From assembly GCF_963924675.1 (NCBI RefSeq), contig NC_089234.1, positions 63,895,588 to 63,959,587 of the forward strand: a stretch of DNA of 64,000 nt, written 5' to 3'. The notes under the pieces are model-generated. The model was not told the DNA's origin. It was given only the letters and a program-made list of their open reading frames with translations, and did not search any database. The translations under genes were made by a program, and so were the position numbers. The number at the start of each line of letters is the position of its first letter. Positions within the stretch are counted from its first letter, which is position 1. This DNA is from Phocoena phocoena. Lineage: Eukaryota; Chordata; Mammalia; Artiodactyla; Phocoenidae. Positions 1-12,406 of this stretch are shown piece after piece.

Positions 1-199
1 ATCTTATTTTTTTTTGAGGTCAAACCCTGGAGCCCCCCTCTTCAAGTTCTACTAAACAATTAGCAGCTTTCTCAGGACCCAAGGATGCTAAATAAGATAG
101 AAAATTGGAATTACCGATTCATTTCGTCCTTGTTAGGGTCCCCTTCTGAGTCAGAAGAAGAAACCCCTGGAAAAATAAAAATAAGACATGTAATTAAAA

Positions 200-397
200 A
201 ACTTTTTTTTAATGTATTTATTTATTTTTTTATTTGGTTGTGCTGGGTTTTAGTTGTGGCTCGCGGGCTCCTTAGTTGTGGCATGTGAACTCTTGCGGCA
301 TGAATGTGGGATCTAGTTCCCTGACCAGGGATTGAACCCAGGCCCCCTGCATTGGGAGTGCAGAGTCCTAACCACTGTGCCATCAGGGAAGACCCCT
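200..397 (-). mobile_element. CHR-type SINE
   Basis: T-run at the left (reverse A-tail), internal gatctagttccctgaccagg, and head tgccatcagggaagacccc at the right. Confidence 0.9.
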
Positions 398-429
398 AAA
401 AATTTTTTTCTTAAACTGGTTCCTAGGCA

Positions 430-600
430 TTTGAAGACCTATAGAATTTTAGACCTAGAAATAATCTCAGTGATTCCCTAAACTAACACCTAGTTTATAG
501 ATGAGGAACTAGACCCTTAGTAGTTGAAGTACTTGCTCAGGTCACATGGCTAGTTAGTGACAGAGTTCAAATTAACTGGCCCAAATTCCACGTGTTCTTG
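430..600 (-). repeat. MIR-like fragment
   Basis: tatagatgaggaactagacc, then ttgctcaggtcacatggcta: MIR-type antisense wording. Confidence 0.55.
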
Positions 601-1009
601 TATATAAAACATCTGCTGATGCCTTTAGACTAACAGAGCAGTCTTTGCAGACCTTCTGTGGTGTCCATAAATCCTCTTGCTCTTGGCCTACATAGATTAA
701 ATAAAAGAAGGGATTACATTAGATTCCAAACGTTGTAGGTGTAGGTGGATGCTCTTCCATCCAGTCCTAATATTAACAAGTCACATTTCATCTTGGGAGT
801 GGGGGTGTTTGAAGCTCTGTTACTACAAATTTTTAAAAATCAGCAATCCAATCTCAGCACTCTTAGCAGAGCTTTGATCCTGGCTTTGCTTCTCAAGATA
901 GTGAATTCCAGGAAGATATCACACAGCTAAATCTGGAGGTATTTATTGTACTCCAAATATTTGAGGATGAAAACATGTAACACACTTCTATTCATATATT
1001 ATTCATTGT

Positions 1010-1130
1010 TGTTATCATTATTCATTCATCTATTCAATAAAAGTTTATTAAATAACCACTATGTACTTGGTACTACATACGGTGTTGGAGATATAAAGAA
1101 GAATGAGACAGTTCCTGCCTTTATACCATA
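1010..1130 (-). repeat. L2 3' end
   Basis: attcattcatctattcaata, then ctatgtacttggtactacat: antisense L2 tail. Confidence 0.75.
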
Positions 1131-1210
1131 ATAATACAATATTTAAGTGCTAAAAGCAAGGCATACATAAGGTATTAGAGATGATAAAAGTACTAAAGAA
1201 TGGCTCCCAG

Positions 1211-1542
1211 GGCTTCTCTGGTGGTGCAGTGGTTAAGAATCCACCTGCCAATGCAGGGGACACAGGTTCGAGCCCTAGTCTGGGATGATCCCACGTGCCG
1301 CAGAGCAACTAAGCCCGTGCACCGCAACTACTGAGCCTGTGCTCTAGAGCCCACATGCCACAACTACTGAAGCCCGTGTGCCTAGAGCCCGTGCTCCGCA
1401 ACAAGAGAAGCCACCGCAATGAGAAGCCCGCGCACCGCAACGAAGAGTAGCCCCCGCTCGCCGCAACTAGAGAAAGCCCGCTCGCAGCAACGAAAATCTA
1501 ACTCAGCCAAAAATAATAAATAAAATAAATTAAAAAAAAAAA
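1211..1542 (+). mobile_element. CHR-type SINE, long form
   Basis: Head ggcttctctggtggtgcagt; body with acaactactgagcc and tagcccccgctcgccgcaac; A-rich tail. Exact 16-base target duplication aaagaatggctcccag (1195-1210, 1543-1558). Confidence 0.97.
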
Positions 1543-1689
1543 AAAGAATGGCTCCCAGAAAAAACTCAGAGGATGAGATAAATAGGGACAAAAACTGAGG
1601 TCAATATACAAGGTAAATAAATTGATTTGTTCCCTAAAATTAGTCATCTAATTTTGGTCCTGATATAAATGCCTTTCCAAGGCTCCCAA

Positions 1690-2065
1690 ATGGTCTCCCT
1701 GCTTCTGCTCCTTTTGGTATATTTTCAACCAGGAGCCAGAGTGGCCCTGTTAAAAACTAAGTCCGATCATGTCACATCTCTGACTAGAATCCTCCAGAGC
1801 TTCCCATCTCCTTCAGAGTAAAAGCCAGGTCCTTGCAGTGACCCGTGAGGACCTACATGATCTGCTCACCTGCTTCCTCCCACCTTCACCCCTCAACCTT
1901 CTGACCTCAACTGGTCATCTCCGTACCCTAAGACAGACACACTCCCTCTTTTGGGCCACTGCACTTACTGATTTCTCTGCCTAGAATGTTTTTCCCTTGA
2001 ATATCTATCTTTGTGGCTCAGTCCCTCAGTTCCTTCAGGTCTTCATTTATATGTCACCTGGTGAG
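1690..2065 (+). repeat. L2 fragment
   Basis: Sense L2 3' region (aagtccgatcatgtcacatc, tgacccgtgaggacctacat, ctgcctagaatgtttttccc). Confidence 0.75.
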
Positions 2066-2091
2066 TGAGGTCTTGTACATCCGCCTGTACA

Positions 2092-2130
2092 CACACACAC
2101 ACACACACATGCATGCAAACACACGCCGCA
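2092..2130. repeat. (CA)n microsatellite
   Basis: About 20 bases of perfect ac repeat followed by catgcatgcaaacacacg. Confidence 0.9.
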
Positions 2131-2224
2131 TATATACATACACGTACTTCCTATCCCTTTTCCTTGCTTTCTATTTCTTTCATATGCTCATATATGCTGT
2201 AAGATAATAGAAAACATATATTTT

Positions 2225-3062
2225 GGTCTCTGCCCCTGGTTCCTGGCACAGAGCTTCTAAAAGCCTTATAATTCCCTAAGTGATGAGCACTTAGGAGCAC
2301 CTCTTGTTCTAATACTTGTCTTTGACCAGGTCCCTGACACAGGGCTCCTAAAACTCTAATAAATTCCTAAGTGATGAGAGCACTGGAACATCCTTTTTTC
2401 TAATGAGGTGACTCGGGATGGCTCCTGGGTGCAGGCTGGTCACCCGAAAACCAAGCCATAATTTTGACGCTTGGAATTTTCAGCCCCACACCTCATACTC
2501 CAGAGAGGGTAGAAGGGCAGGAAATGGAGTTAATAGTTGATCATGCCTGTGTGAGGGCACCTCCATAAAATTCTAATAGTATGGGGTTTGGAGAGCTTCT
2601 AGGTTGGTGAACGTAAGCACACTGGGAGGGTGACGCACCCCAACTCCACGGGGACAGAGCTCCTGTGCTCAGGACCCTCCCACTTCGCCCTGTGTATCTC
2701 TTCATCTGGCTGTTCATCTATATCCTTTATCACACCCTGTAGTAAACCGGTAAAAATAATTGTTTCCCTGAGTTCTGTGAGCGACCTAGCAAATTAATTG
2801 AACCTGAAGAGGGGTTTGTGAGAACCTCCAATTTGTAGCCAAGTCAGACAGAAGTTGTGGGTAACCTGTCCACCTACTGCGTGGGATTGGCATCTGAAGG
2901 GGGTGGGGGTGAGCAGTCTTGTGGGACTGAGCCCTTAACTTGTTGGATCTGACACCATCTCCAGGTAGATGGGTCAGAATTGAGTTAAACTGTAGGAAAC
3001 CAAATTGATGCCATGAAGAATTGCTTGTTGCTGGTGTGGGAACCACCTCCCCCATGAGACAC
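2225..3062 (+). mobile_element. Ancient endogenous-retrovirus-type LTR (unnamed)
   Basis: The order of a promoter-like left part, a cacaccctgtagtaaaccgg segment and a right part with gttctgtgagcg, ggactgagcccttaacttgt and gacaccatctccaggtagat matches old mammalian solo LTRs as I recall them. No viral gene is present. The left part holds a diverged tandem duplication (about 2226-2318 and 2326-2405). The exact ends are not clear. Confidence 0.5.
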
Positions 3063-3119
3063 ACACACATTGAAATTGATGATCAGAATCATTTCATGTA
3101 CCTAACATATTATATATTT

Positions 3120-3270
3120 TATTTATCTCATTTATTTTCTGTCTCTCCTATTACAATGTAAATGCCATCTATCCACGAACCTAGGGATTTTTGTCTGTTT
3201 GGCTCACTGCTGTTATCCCCACTGAAGAGTGTGTGGTAGAGCAGGCCCTCAATAAATACTTATATATTAT
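3120..3270 (+). repeat. L2 3' end
   Basis: Sense L2 tail: ttgtctgtttggctcactgc, then caggccctcaataaatactt. Confidence 0.65.
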
Positions 3271-3321
3271 AACTATATATCTTACTAGTAAGTGCCATGC
3301 TCCAAGAGTATTTTGCTTTAC

Positions 3322-3497
3322 CTTCTATGTAAATCTCAGCAGAAGTTGAATCTGTCCCATAGATGTTAGAAGCAAAGCAGGAATAGCGTCCTGTGTCCTC
3401 TTCAAAGGCTTCAGCAATGGTCAGTGAGTGCAGTTTTCCTGCCTGGATGATGTGAACGTCTGGGGAATTTTCAAGCTCCTTGCCTTCACAGTACCAC
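3322..3497 (-). CDS. MYPN: MYPN second coding exon (second half of Ig domain 1)
   Basis: This 176-base exon lies between a cttgcag acceptor (3504-3498) and a GAAG/gtaaag donor (3321-3316). Its first base completes codon 301 (Arg). It then reads WYCEGKELENSPDVHIIQAG and continues through the EDTGRYSC motif to YIEG, covering residues 302-359 and one base of 360. This is the rest of the first Ig-type (I-set) domain: Trp302 is the core tryptophan, and Cys341 in DTGRYSC pairs with Cys290 of the previous exon. Splitting an Ig domain with a phase-2 intron is normal for the palladin/myopalladin family. The intron between the two exons is 12.9 kb. Later MYPN exons must lie beyond position 1. No frameshift or stop is seen. 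Confidence 0.95.
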
Positions 3498-3734
3498 CTG
3501 CAAGGAAGAACATTGGCATGACTGAAATGTGAGAATTAATAACATAAATGGCTCCAGATATTCCCTGAGAAGAAAACTGTGGCAAACTTAGAGCCAAGAC
3601 ATTAAACAATCCATTATTATGATGTAATTTGGTTGTAACAATGAGAAGGAATGGCAGGATTCACAGTGACACTTTTTTCAGGAAATTAGCAAGTGGCTCC
3701 TATTAAGAATGATACAACTGAAAGAAGAAATTGA

Positions 3735-3952
3735 AGTGATGCAGCCACAAGCCAATGAATGCCAAGGAACGCCACCACCAGAAGCTAGAAAAGACAAGGA
3801 AGGAGTCTTCTCAGAGTTTCAGAGGGAGCACAGCCCTGCTGATACTTTGATTCTGGACTCCTAGCCTCCAGAAGTGTGAGACAGTAAATTTCTGTTGTGT
3901 AAGCCATTAAGTTTGTGGTACTTTGTTATAGTAGCCCTAGGAAACTAAAACA
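3735..3952 (+). mobile_element. MaLR (MLT1-type) LTR, 3' part
   Basis: It ends with the hallmark MaLR tail: ctagcctccagaagtgtgag, then tttctgttgtgtaagccatt, and finally gaaactaaaaca. No coding sequence. Confidence 0.85.
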
Positions 3953-4259
3953 GGGGCCAGGAAATAAGATATAGTCATGTTGTTTGCATATGCATAAGGA
4001 AAACTGGAAAGAATGGAATGAAAATCAAAGTGGCTTCCTATTGGGGTGAGGGGAAACAAGATGGATGAAGACAGATGGGGTGAGGTGTCTCAGTGTACCC
4101 CTTTTTAGAATTGTTTTCATTTTTAAAGTAATAATTATTAATCAACATCATATTAAAAAGAAATTAGGTGGAGACGTTACCCTTATTCAATGTCAAAAAT
4201 TAAGGAGTCGTGGCAATCGTTAATCTTTATTGTAATTTGAGATCTAACCACTCAGTGCT

Positions 4260-5435
4260 TGAACCCCTCCCTCCCACCATTTACAAAGCAAGATTCTAAA
4301 GCACATTTAAGAAAACTCACCTATTCGATGGCTTCCCAAGAGTTAAGCTTTTCTCTGCTGTTCCATAAGTATGTCATATTCACCCCTACATTCGAGCCTC
4401 TGCTCATGTGTTTCTCTCTAGCTGAGATTCTCTTCCTCACCTTTCAGCTACTGCAAATATAACTCATCCATCAGTTTGGCTCAGGCATCACCTCCTATGC
4501 AAAGCACCTTTTACCATCAATTCTCAATGATTGTTTACCTTTTTCTTTTTAAACTATACTGTGTCATGCAAGGCTTGATTATATACTGTCTTTTATAAAA
4601 TAGCTCTTTATTGGAGTATAATTGCTTCACAATACCATGTTAGTTTCTGTTGCACAACAAAGCGAATGAGCCATATGCATACACATGTCCCCATATCCCC
4701 TCCCTCTAGGTCATCGCAAAGCACTGAGCCCATCTCCCTTATACTGTCTTTTATAATCCTCTATTTGGGGAATCTGTCTTGTCTCACCAATTTCACTAAA
4801 TTGTAAGTTCTTTGAAGGTAGGGACGGTGGCTTACAAGCTCATGCAGCATCCACACTGCCTAGTCCAGTTTTCTGTACACTTTCTCCTTTGGCCATTACC
4901 TCATCCCTTAGTTTCAATTATCACCTCTACTTGGGATAACATTCAAACCTGCCTCCCAGCTCTGACTGCTGGATCCCTTCTCCCATCATTCTCCCTTTAC
5001 TGTGTTGCACCCACATTGATCTTCTTTCTATTCTGTGAACACATTAAGCTACTCTCCATGTTAGGATTTTTGTACTTCCTGAAATCCTTGTCCCCCAGTC
5101 TTTATAAAAATAGGCCCTTCTCATCAGTCAGGCCTCAGTTCAAATGTCACCTCCTCAGAGAGGCCGTCCCTGAACCTCTTCCTAATGTAGCTTCTTTATC
5201 CTCAGACACTCTCACATTATCCTCTTGTGTTATCTTCATAGCACTTATTATTGTCTGAAATTATCTTATATGCTTGCTGACTTTGTTATTATTTGCTCCC
5301 CCTACTGTATTATAAACTCCACGAGAGGACCTTGTCAGTCTTACCAATATAATCCCACACTTACAGCAGCATCCTGGCACATAGTAGGTATGCAGAAAAA
5401 TTGTGTTGGATTTGTTGAAAGACCAAATGATGGAA
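4260..5435 (+). repeat. L2 copies, interrupted by an L1 at 4598-4740
   Basis: Sense L2 3' sequence, e.g. cagttcaaatgtcacctcct, ttataaactccacgagagga and catcctggcacatagtaggt. A 148-codon open frame (4812-5258) lies inside it and is not a gene. Confidence 0.8.
4598..4740 (-). mobile_element. 5'-truncated L1 3' end
   Basis: Cetartiodactyl L1 tail in reverse (ttattggagtataattgctt and onward). It is flanked by an exact 15-base target duplication, atactgtcttttata (4583-4597 and 4741-4755). Confidence 0.85.
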
Positions 5436-6589
5436 AGAATTGATAGTTAATATTTCGTAAGTATTTTATTTGCTTCATCAAATTCTCTGCCATTGTTTGA
5501 TCTGTTGTGGCAGCAGCAGTACATGCAGCTGCTGAAATGGGTTTCTAAATCTTCCAAAGCATGAATCTCAGCAGGACCCCATGGAACTTGTATGAACAAA
5601 CCCTCAGAGCAAGGTAGTTGTAAATACAAATAGTGAATGTCCAGAAAAACATGTGTTTATCTTTACTCTCTGCTGGAAATGACCCTAAAATGAGAATAAA
5701 GGAGGTTTTTAAAGGGATAAAAAGCACAAGGTCCAAAAGAATGGGAAGGGAGATAACAGCAGACCTGAGACCTCAAACACTTTTGGAAGGTGGAAAGCAG
5801 AATGAGAAGCGAGGAGAGTTGAAAAATCTGAAAACTAAGTGCCTACTTGGGGATGTCAGTGAAAGCAAGCAATTTGTGCAGCAAGTTTCAGGATTTAGAG
5901 ATACAAGTTTGGGGGTGTGGAAACGCACTGACAATGGAGGAGGGAGATACAGAGCTTAAAATAGGGCCACTGATTGCAGGTTTAGAAAATGAACATTTAG
6001 ATTCCCCCAGCAGGTTGCATCCTCTCTTCTGAGCAGTTAGGAGATGCCCCAGGCTGAAGGCTGAGTTGTTGGCTGTGTGAGTAGCTGCTCCATATTGGAG
6101 CAAGAGGAAGAAGGGTAAAACATAGATGGGCCTGGCGGCTTAACTGTGTGGAACAGAGTATTTAGGAAATGTTTTACAAATAAATTGGAAAACTGAGATG
6201 AATTGTCTTAGGACCACAGAGCTAAGCATATAAAAAACGAGACAGTCATCAACTCCAGGTGAAAATTAAAAGTTATACAAGCAAGGAAGCAGTCATTTTT
6301 CCCTATTGGGCTTGGCAGAAAATAATACTTTCATAGTAACAAGAAGTTAAACATTCAATTTTTTAAAACAAGAGTGTGCTATGATTATACTGAGGCAATG
6401 AAGGAAGGAACAATGGAGGTTCTGGTTTAGTGAAGGGGTGCTAAACCACCATCTTCTGGAACAGGAAGTAAAGAGCAAATAGCATCAGCATACCAAGCAG
6501 TAGTGCTTTATAAGCGTATTACAGTGGCTCTCTTTGCTTTCACTTTCTCTGAAGACAAAACTGTTTTCCTACAATACTAAGATAGTATT

Positions 6590-7836
6590 TGCCTTTCACT
6601 GTGTTAACATTTACACTGATGGTGCAAAAGCCACAGTGGGTAAAATTACTGGTGCTTCAGCAGCATAAAACTGAGTAGGGGTCATTGGGTTCTTCACCAC
6701 CACACTTGCAGGTAAAAAAAAAAAAAAGCCAGGTTCACTTAAAAATGTCCTCAATGAAGCAGTAAAAATCATTACATTTATTGCATCTCAACCTCAAGTC
6801 CACATCTTTTTAACGTTCTGGGTGGCGAAATGGGAAGTAGCATAAAGCATTTCTCCTGAATACAGAAGAGCACTTGTGTGGCTTTTTAAGTTGAACTAGG
6901 CACTTAATGCATGAGGCAGTATCTTAACTTGAAAGAACAGCTGACAAATTATGGTTATTCAGATTTGGGTATTTGGCAGACGTTTTCTCAAAAATGAAGG
7001 AAGTAAGCCTGTTGTTTCGAGTAAAAATAACTGATCCCATTTGTTGCCAATGAAAAAATTTGAGCTTTCAAGGAAAAATTAGAGTTTTGGAAAACTTGTG
7101 TCTCCCATAGTGAGTTTAGGGCTTCCTAATACTTAAAGAGATTTTTAATGAAATCCATGATATTAACATATATGATTTTCTAAATATTATATAATAAAAT
7201 GTGTCAACATTTGGAAGATCTACATTACTCATTTTCCAAATGACCAATACATGATGTTATCCATTCAAAGTTCAAGACAGACAGAGGGTTTTAGTACAGC
7301 ATGGTACAAAAGTTCATTGGTATGGTTTCAGATTTCACATTGCAACTAACCTTTAAGAAACTACTGCAGTTGAATTTTCATGTAGTATCAAATCAGAATA
7401 GCCACATTATCTGAAAGGGCTATTAAAGTATTCCTCCTGCTTCCAGCTACATATCTGTACAATGCCAGATTTTTAAAGTTAACTGCAACCCAGACAACAT
7501 ATCGCAGCACACCAAGTGCAGAAGTAGATAGGACAATCTAGCTGTCTTCTATTACGCCAGACATTAACGAGGTTTGCAGAAAACGTGAAACAATGTCACT
7601 CTTCTCACTCAAATATTTTTTTGGGAAAATACAGTTACTTTTCATAAAATTATTTGTATGAGCATGTTTATCACTGTTATTTTAAAATAAGTAAGCAACT
7701 ATTTAAAAAGTTCCTCAGTTTTAATTTCTAATATGATAATGATAGATATAATTCACATAGACAGAACCTCTTTTGCGTCTCAATAATTTTTTAGACTGTA
7801 AAGGGGTCCTAAGAACAAAAAGTTTGAGAACCACTG
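6590..7836 (+). mobile_element. hAT-Charlie DNA transposon with dead transposase
   Basis: The right end reads agtttgagaaccactg (to 7836), the terminal inverted repeat of Charlie/MER5-type hAT elements. The ~600 bases before it match the recalled 3' part of such an element. Further left are shreds of a Charlie transposase in shifting plus-strand frames: TDGAKATVGKITGAS at about 6615-6660 (the conserved TDGAKAMVGK motif), then at 6900-7090 pieces resembling the YLADIFxKLNELN and LQGK motifs (seen as GYLADVFSKMKEVSLLFRVK). Stops and frame breaks show it is a fossil. The left terminus is not recognised, so the element may begin before 6590 or be truncated. Confidence 0.75.
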
Positions 7837-8799
7837 GCATATAATTTAGAAATCTAGAGGTGAATAAATAGGAAACTGCAAAAATAGTTGAAAATGGTCT
7901 GTTTTTTAATATTATTTGACTCGTTAAGCAATGTACCTGTATTAATTTGATAAGAGAAATATTTCAAAACAAACAAATACCTTCCCTTATATAAACACTA
8001 TAAGGTTATCTCATTTCTTTGGATAACATTTCTCTTCTTTACCAAAATGAGAGTGGAAACATCTCTGAGCAATTGGACAGCTGGAGGCGATAAGTGGAGT
8101 GATTCAAATGCCCAAACTCTCTGTCAGAAACATTTTTGTCCTTACTCAGATGGCCAGGATGGCTTCAGCCAGCCCCAAAGGACAGCTAGTAACCACTGTC
8201 ACTCTTACTTTAACACCATGACCCACAGAGAAATAAGGCACCAGTCAGGCTGCCTTCTGAAAAGAAATTAAAATTTACCCAGCTACTCTGAAGACTTTTG
8301 AGGGAAAGAAGGAAACATGCTCTCCTCAGACGTCTATCCACGTTAGGGAATGCTTTCATAGAAGTACCCTGCCCGGATGCATGTTTTTAGAACTCCAGAT
8401 CTCCATGACACTTACAGAATGGCACTGGATGCCAGACATGATTCATGGTTCAGCAGAAATGAGTCAGTGATCTGGGGAAATGGGACAAGTCCAAATGATA
8501 AAGGAGGCTCCATCTTTAATGCACTAAGGACAGCTTGCCAGACCTGCTGATTTGGCTAGCTACCAAGCCTGGGAATGAAGACACTGAAGAGACACATTTT
8601 CCAGATTTAACTGGACTTTTAAGCTACATAGCACCATTCTGCTCTTAGGTTACTATTTTGTCTAAAATATGGTGTGGCTAAATATTATGACTCATTGTTT
8701 TAGCACATTAACAACTCCTAAACATTATTTGAATGTGTTATTGTGGCTCACCAGTAATAATGCTCATTAAAAGAATGATTACTGGGAGCCTTCGGTTAA

Positions 8800-9080
8800 C
8801 CCTGACCCAGCCTTTCCAATGTCCCTGTCCCACCTCCTACTACTCCCTCTCTTAATACCTTGTTTGTTTACTTCACAGAACCTACATATCACTTATAATT
8901 ATGTTTATTTATAGGTTTATTTGTTTAAGATCTCTCTCCCTTACTGGACAATAAACACCACAGGGCAGAGATTATCATTTTTGTTTGGTTTACCACTTGT
9001 TTATCTGGTTCCTAGCACAGCGTATGGCACGACATAGCCCTTCCAAAAAATGTTTGTTATATGAATGTTAAGCGAATGAA
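8800..9080 (+). repeat. L2 3' end
   Basis: Sense L2: actggacaataaacaccaca, then ttcctagcacagcgtatggc. Confidence 0.7.
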
Positions 9081-9489
9081 TTCAAATTAAGATTATTGGA
9101 GCCTCTAGTCTGTTTCATTTTCATTTTTCAAGAAGGCTTGGGGACTAGATGCCTGATCTCTTAAGTAAAGAATGTAAGCCCTGAAATAGCCAAAAGGTAG
9201 TTTATTTACTTACTGACATCTTCAGCTCTCTCCATGCATCAGAATGACTCTTCATATAGAAAGTGCAACTGGAGTATATTAATAGTAGACATTTTCTAAC
9301 AGGACTCAAAGTTATGTTGGATTTCGTAACACAATTCAATGTTTTGTATGTCTTGTTTGACCACTACTGAGTTAACGAACTTAAGTTTTCATGTCCAATG
9401 GCTATATTTCACTCATAGGAGTGTGGGGTTACAGGTGGGATGGTTATGTCTATGCTTTAACTTTTATTAACATTTATTGAGTTCTTCCA

Positions 9490-10690
9490 GGTGGAAAATT
9501 CTTGGTACGTTAGACTCAAACTATAAAAACCAAAACCATAAAGGAAACTTCAGTTAATTTGATACTAAAGTTAAAAATATCTAATTATCAAAAGATACCA
9601 TAAAGAAAGATCAAATGGAGAGAGAATATTTTCATAACACACAATGTCAAATGATTAGTTTCCTAATCATATTTTTAAAATTCTTACAAATCAATAAGAA
9701 AAGAACAAACTGATAGAAAAACTAGTGAAAGATGTAAACAGACCCCTCATAGAAAATGAACCCTAAATGATCAATAAACATATTTAAAAAAATCTCAACC
9801 TCATTAGTTGAGATTTGTGAAAATGAAGATGAAAATCACAAGAAGCCTTCATACCTATCAGATTTGCAAAAATTAAACCGTCTGATAATATCCATATTAC
9901 AATGTAGAAAAACCAGAACACTTATGTAATGTTGGTCGGAATGTAAATTGAAACAATTCCTTTGGAAAATAATCTGGTGTTATTATAAAGTCGAAGTTGT
10001 ACATACTCTGCCAGCAATTCCATGCCTAGACATACTCGTGCACCAGGAGACTATGCTAGAACATTTATAATACCATTGTTCCTATTAGGAAAATAACTGA
10101 AAACAACCCAAATGTACATCAGTGATACAATTCTCTCACCTTACAGTAAAATACTATGTAGCAACGAAAGTGAATGAATGAGAGTTACACGCAGCATCAC
10201 GGGTATACCTTTTAGAGAAAAAAATGCAAGTAGCAGAAGAATACGTACATTATGATTCCACTTACATAAGCATTTTACAACAGTAAAATTAAAAAAAATT
10301 TTTTTAAACTCTTTATTATGGAAACTTACAAATGTACACAAAGTAGAGAAGCTGTATTATGAACCCCCACGCACGCATCACTGAGCTTCAACAAACGGCA
10401 GATGTGTTTCTTTTATACCTTCCTCTTTTCCCCACTTTGACTTATTTTAATGTAAATATAGGACTTTGTGTCGTTTCACCTGTAAATACTTCTGTACCAA
10501 TATTGTTTAAGGACATAAGGATATGTTGTAAAATTATGAAGAAAAACTGTTAAGAAAAATTTAAAGAGAAAACAAGATTTGGGCTAGTGGTTACCTCTGA
10601 GCAGGGAGGAAGGGACAGGATCAGGAAGACAGTAGATTTAAAAATGATAGTAAGGCGGGCACACAGGTATCTGTGCTATTATTCTTATAA
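9490..10690 (+). mobile_element. Old L1-type LINE, 3' part
   Basis: Degenerate but readable L1 phrases in order: aaatcaataagaaaagaaca, catacctatcagatttgcaa, gaaaacaacccaaatgtaca, atgattccacttacataagc, and tagtggttacctctgagcag. Stops throughout. The part at 10290-10550 may be a separate insert. Confidence 0.7.
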
Positions 10691-10936
10691 TATATCCATA
10701 TTGTAGATATTCTTCAGTATCTGTTCAAAATGCACTTGTAAAACAATTCAGAAAATTCTGTCTGGTGATCCTTTTCCACTTTGGGAGTATAGATAAGGAG
10801 GTTGAGAGATTGAATAGAGAAGGTTAGTAGGCAAGTGACAGGGACTTCTACAGAATCCCTTGGAGATCTTGACTTGTAGCCTCTCGAGTTGGTGATGGTA
10901 CAGAGGCTTTACCCAGCTCTTGCCTCAAAAACTTTT

Positions 10937-11143
10937 TTTTTTTTTTTTTTGCGGTACGCGGGCCTCTCACTGTTGTGGCCTCTCCCGTTGCGGAGCACAG
11001 GCTCTGGACGCGCAGGCTCAGCGGCCATGGCTCACGGGCCCAGGCGCTCTGCGGCATGTGGGATCTTCCCGGACCGGGGCACGAACCCGTGTCCCCTGCA
11101 TCGGCAGGCGGACTCTCAACCACTGCGCCACCAGGGAAGCCCA
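10937..11143 (-). mobile_element. CHR-type SINE, short form
   Basis: Short cetacean form in reverse, gcggtacgcgggcctctcac to ccaccagggaagccc. Exact 14-base target duplication cctcaaaaactttt (10923-10936, 11144-11157). Confidence 0.97.
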
Positions 11144-11689
11144 CCTCAAAAACTTTTAAGGTGAAAGGATATTTAGCATTGTCCAAGAGGGAAGAGCAAG
11201 AAGAGAGGGCTGCGTTGGAAACCACCAACATTTCCAAAGTTTGTGAGGGCAAAGATGTGGGTTTTCCCATGGGCCAAGTGGACACCACAGACATTAGCTT
11301 GGTTTTCTATCTCAAAACAGATCTACCTCAAAGAACCACCTGCTAGGGCGAGTGACACCAACAGAAAGAGGCTGTGAGGGGTGTACTGTTGGAGTAGGAA
11401 CTGAGGAGCAGGTGCTAGAACATGAAGTAGAGATTACAACCTTCAGGTCAAGGAGCAGAGCAAGGGGCCAGCCCCCCGGGCGATGAGGTCTCTGTAGAGA
11501 TTGCAGAAGTCCTCAGCACAGAAACAAACGGCACTTTGTTGTTAAAGCACCGATGTCTGGGCCTGTGCTCTAGAGATCCTAATTCAGTAGGTCCAAGGTA
11601 GAACCTGCAAATTTGCATATCCACCAAGGCTCCAGGTGATGCTGACCTGCTGGTCCAGGGACCCACTTTGAGTAGCTTGTTCTGGGAGG

Positions 11690-12160
11690 CTCTTGAAATC
11701 CAGCCTCTGTCCTCCCTCTCTGAACTTATCCCAAACCATTTCCTCCTCACTCTTTATGTTCTGGTGACATCAGTTCCTTCAGTTCCTTAAAGTTAACCAT
11801 TGTCTCACTGCCTCAAATTTGTTATTCCCTCACCCTGCAACACTCTTCCCTAAATTCCACTTTGCTGGCCTAACTCCTAGTCATCTTTTATGTCTCAGCT
11901 TAAATACCACTTTTTAGGAAAACCTTCCCCAACCCATTCACAAGGTTTGGTCCCTTTGCTTTATGCACCCTCCTTTATAACATTTATCACAATTGTAATT
12001 ACATAATCACTGGAATTTTTGTCTGTGTTCTTTTCTAGATTCTAAGATCCATGAAGGCAGGGAATTTTCCTTGTTCGCTGCTTTAATCCTATTGCCTGGA
12101 ACAGTACATGGCACATAATAAACACTTAATACTTGTTGCATGAATGAGTAAATGAAGGTA
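11690..12160 (+). repeat. L2 3' end
   Basis: Sense L2: agattctaagatccatgaag, then tgcctggaacagtacatggc, then tgcatgaatgagtaaatgaa at the tip. Confidence 0.8.
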
Positions 12161-12309
12161 TATAGATTTTCCCTGAAGGTAGAAGAAAATGCCCCTAAAT
12201 AAGGTAATGTTTTAAAATGTTTACATAATATTTTACATTACGTATCATATATAATTATTTATGATATTTTAAAATTTCCCTATATCATTTAAAACATCCT
12301 TTGTCTTTT

Positions 12310-12406
12310 TTTTTTGGTCACGCCACACAGCTTGTGAGATCTTAGCGGGTGCCCTTGACAGTGCAAACGTGGAGTCCTAACCACTGGACCGCCAGGGAAT
12401 TCCCAA
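12310..12406 (-). mobile_element. CHR-type SINE, very short form
   Basis: Only the tRNA-related head (tccactggaccgccagggaa-like) and a short body. Flanked by catcctttgtcttt on both sides. Confidence 0.9.

Larger units (their letters stand above)
1..3321 (-). other. MYPN: MYPN intron, partial (downstream of the second coding exon)
   Basis: This sequence follows the donor of the 3322-3497 exon and runs off the window. It holds two SINEs, a MIR-like fragment, L2 fragments, a CA repeat and an old LTR. No further MYPN exon is seen, so the next one (start of the inter-Ig region) is outside the window. Confidence 0.85.

Noticed and set aside
4812..5258. 148-codon open frame on the plus strand
   Set aside because: It lies wholly inside L2 3' sequence and shows no protein family beyond that.
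5633..5959. 108-codon open frame on the plus strand
   Set aside because: No recognisable domain, no splice sites, low-complexity Lys/Arg/Glu mix; lies in a MYPN intron on the opposite strand.
6227..6234. gcatataa as left target duplication for the Charlie element (matches 7837-7844)
   Set aside because: The sequence next to it does not resemble a Charlie inverted terminus; eight AT-rich bases can match by chance.
10848..11346. Several overlapping open frames, and similar ones at every short-form SINE
   Set aside because: All translate the same GC-rich SINE body in different frames; they are not genes.
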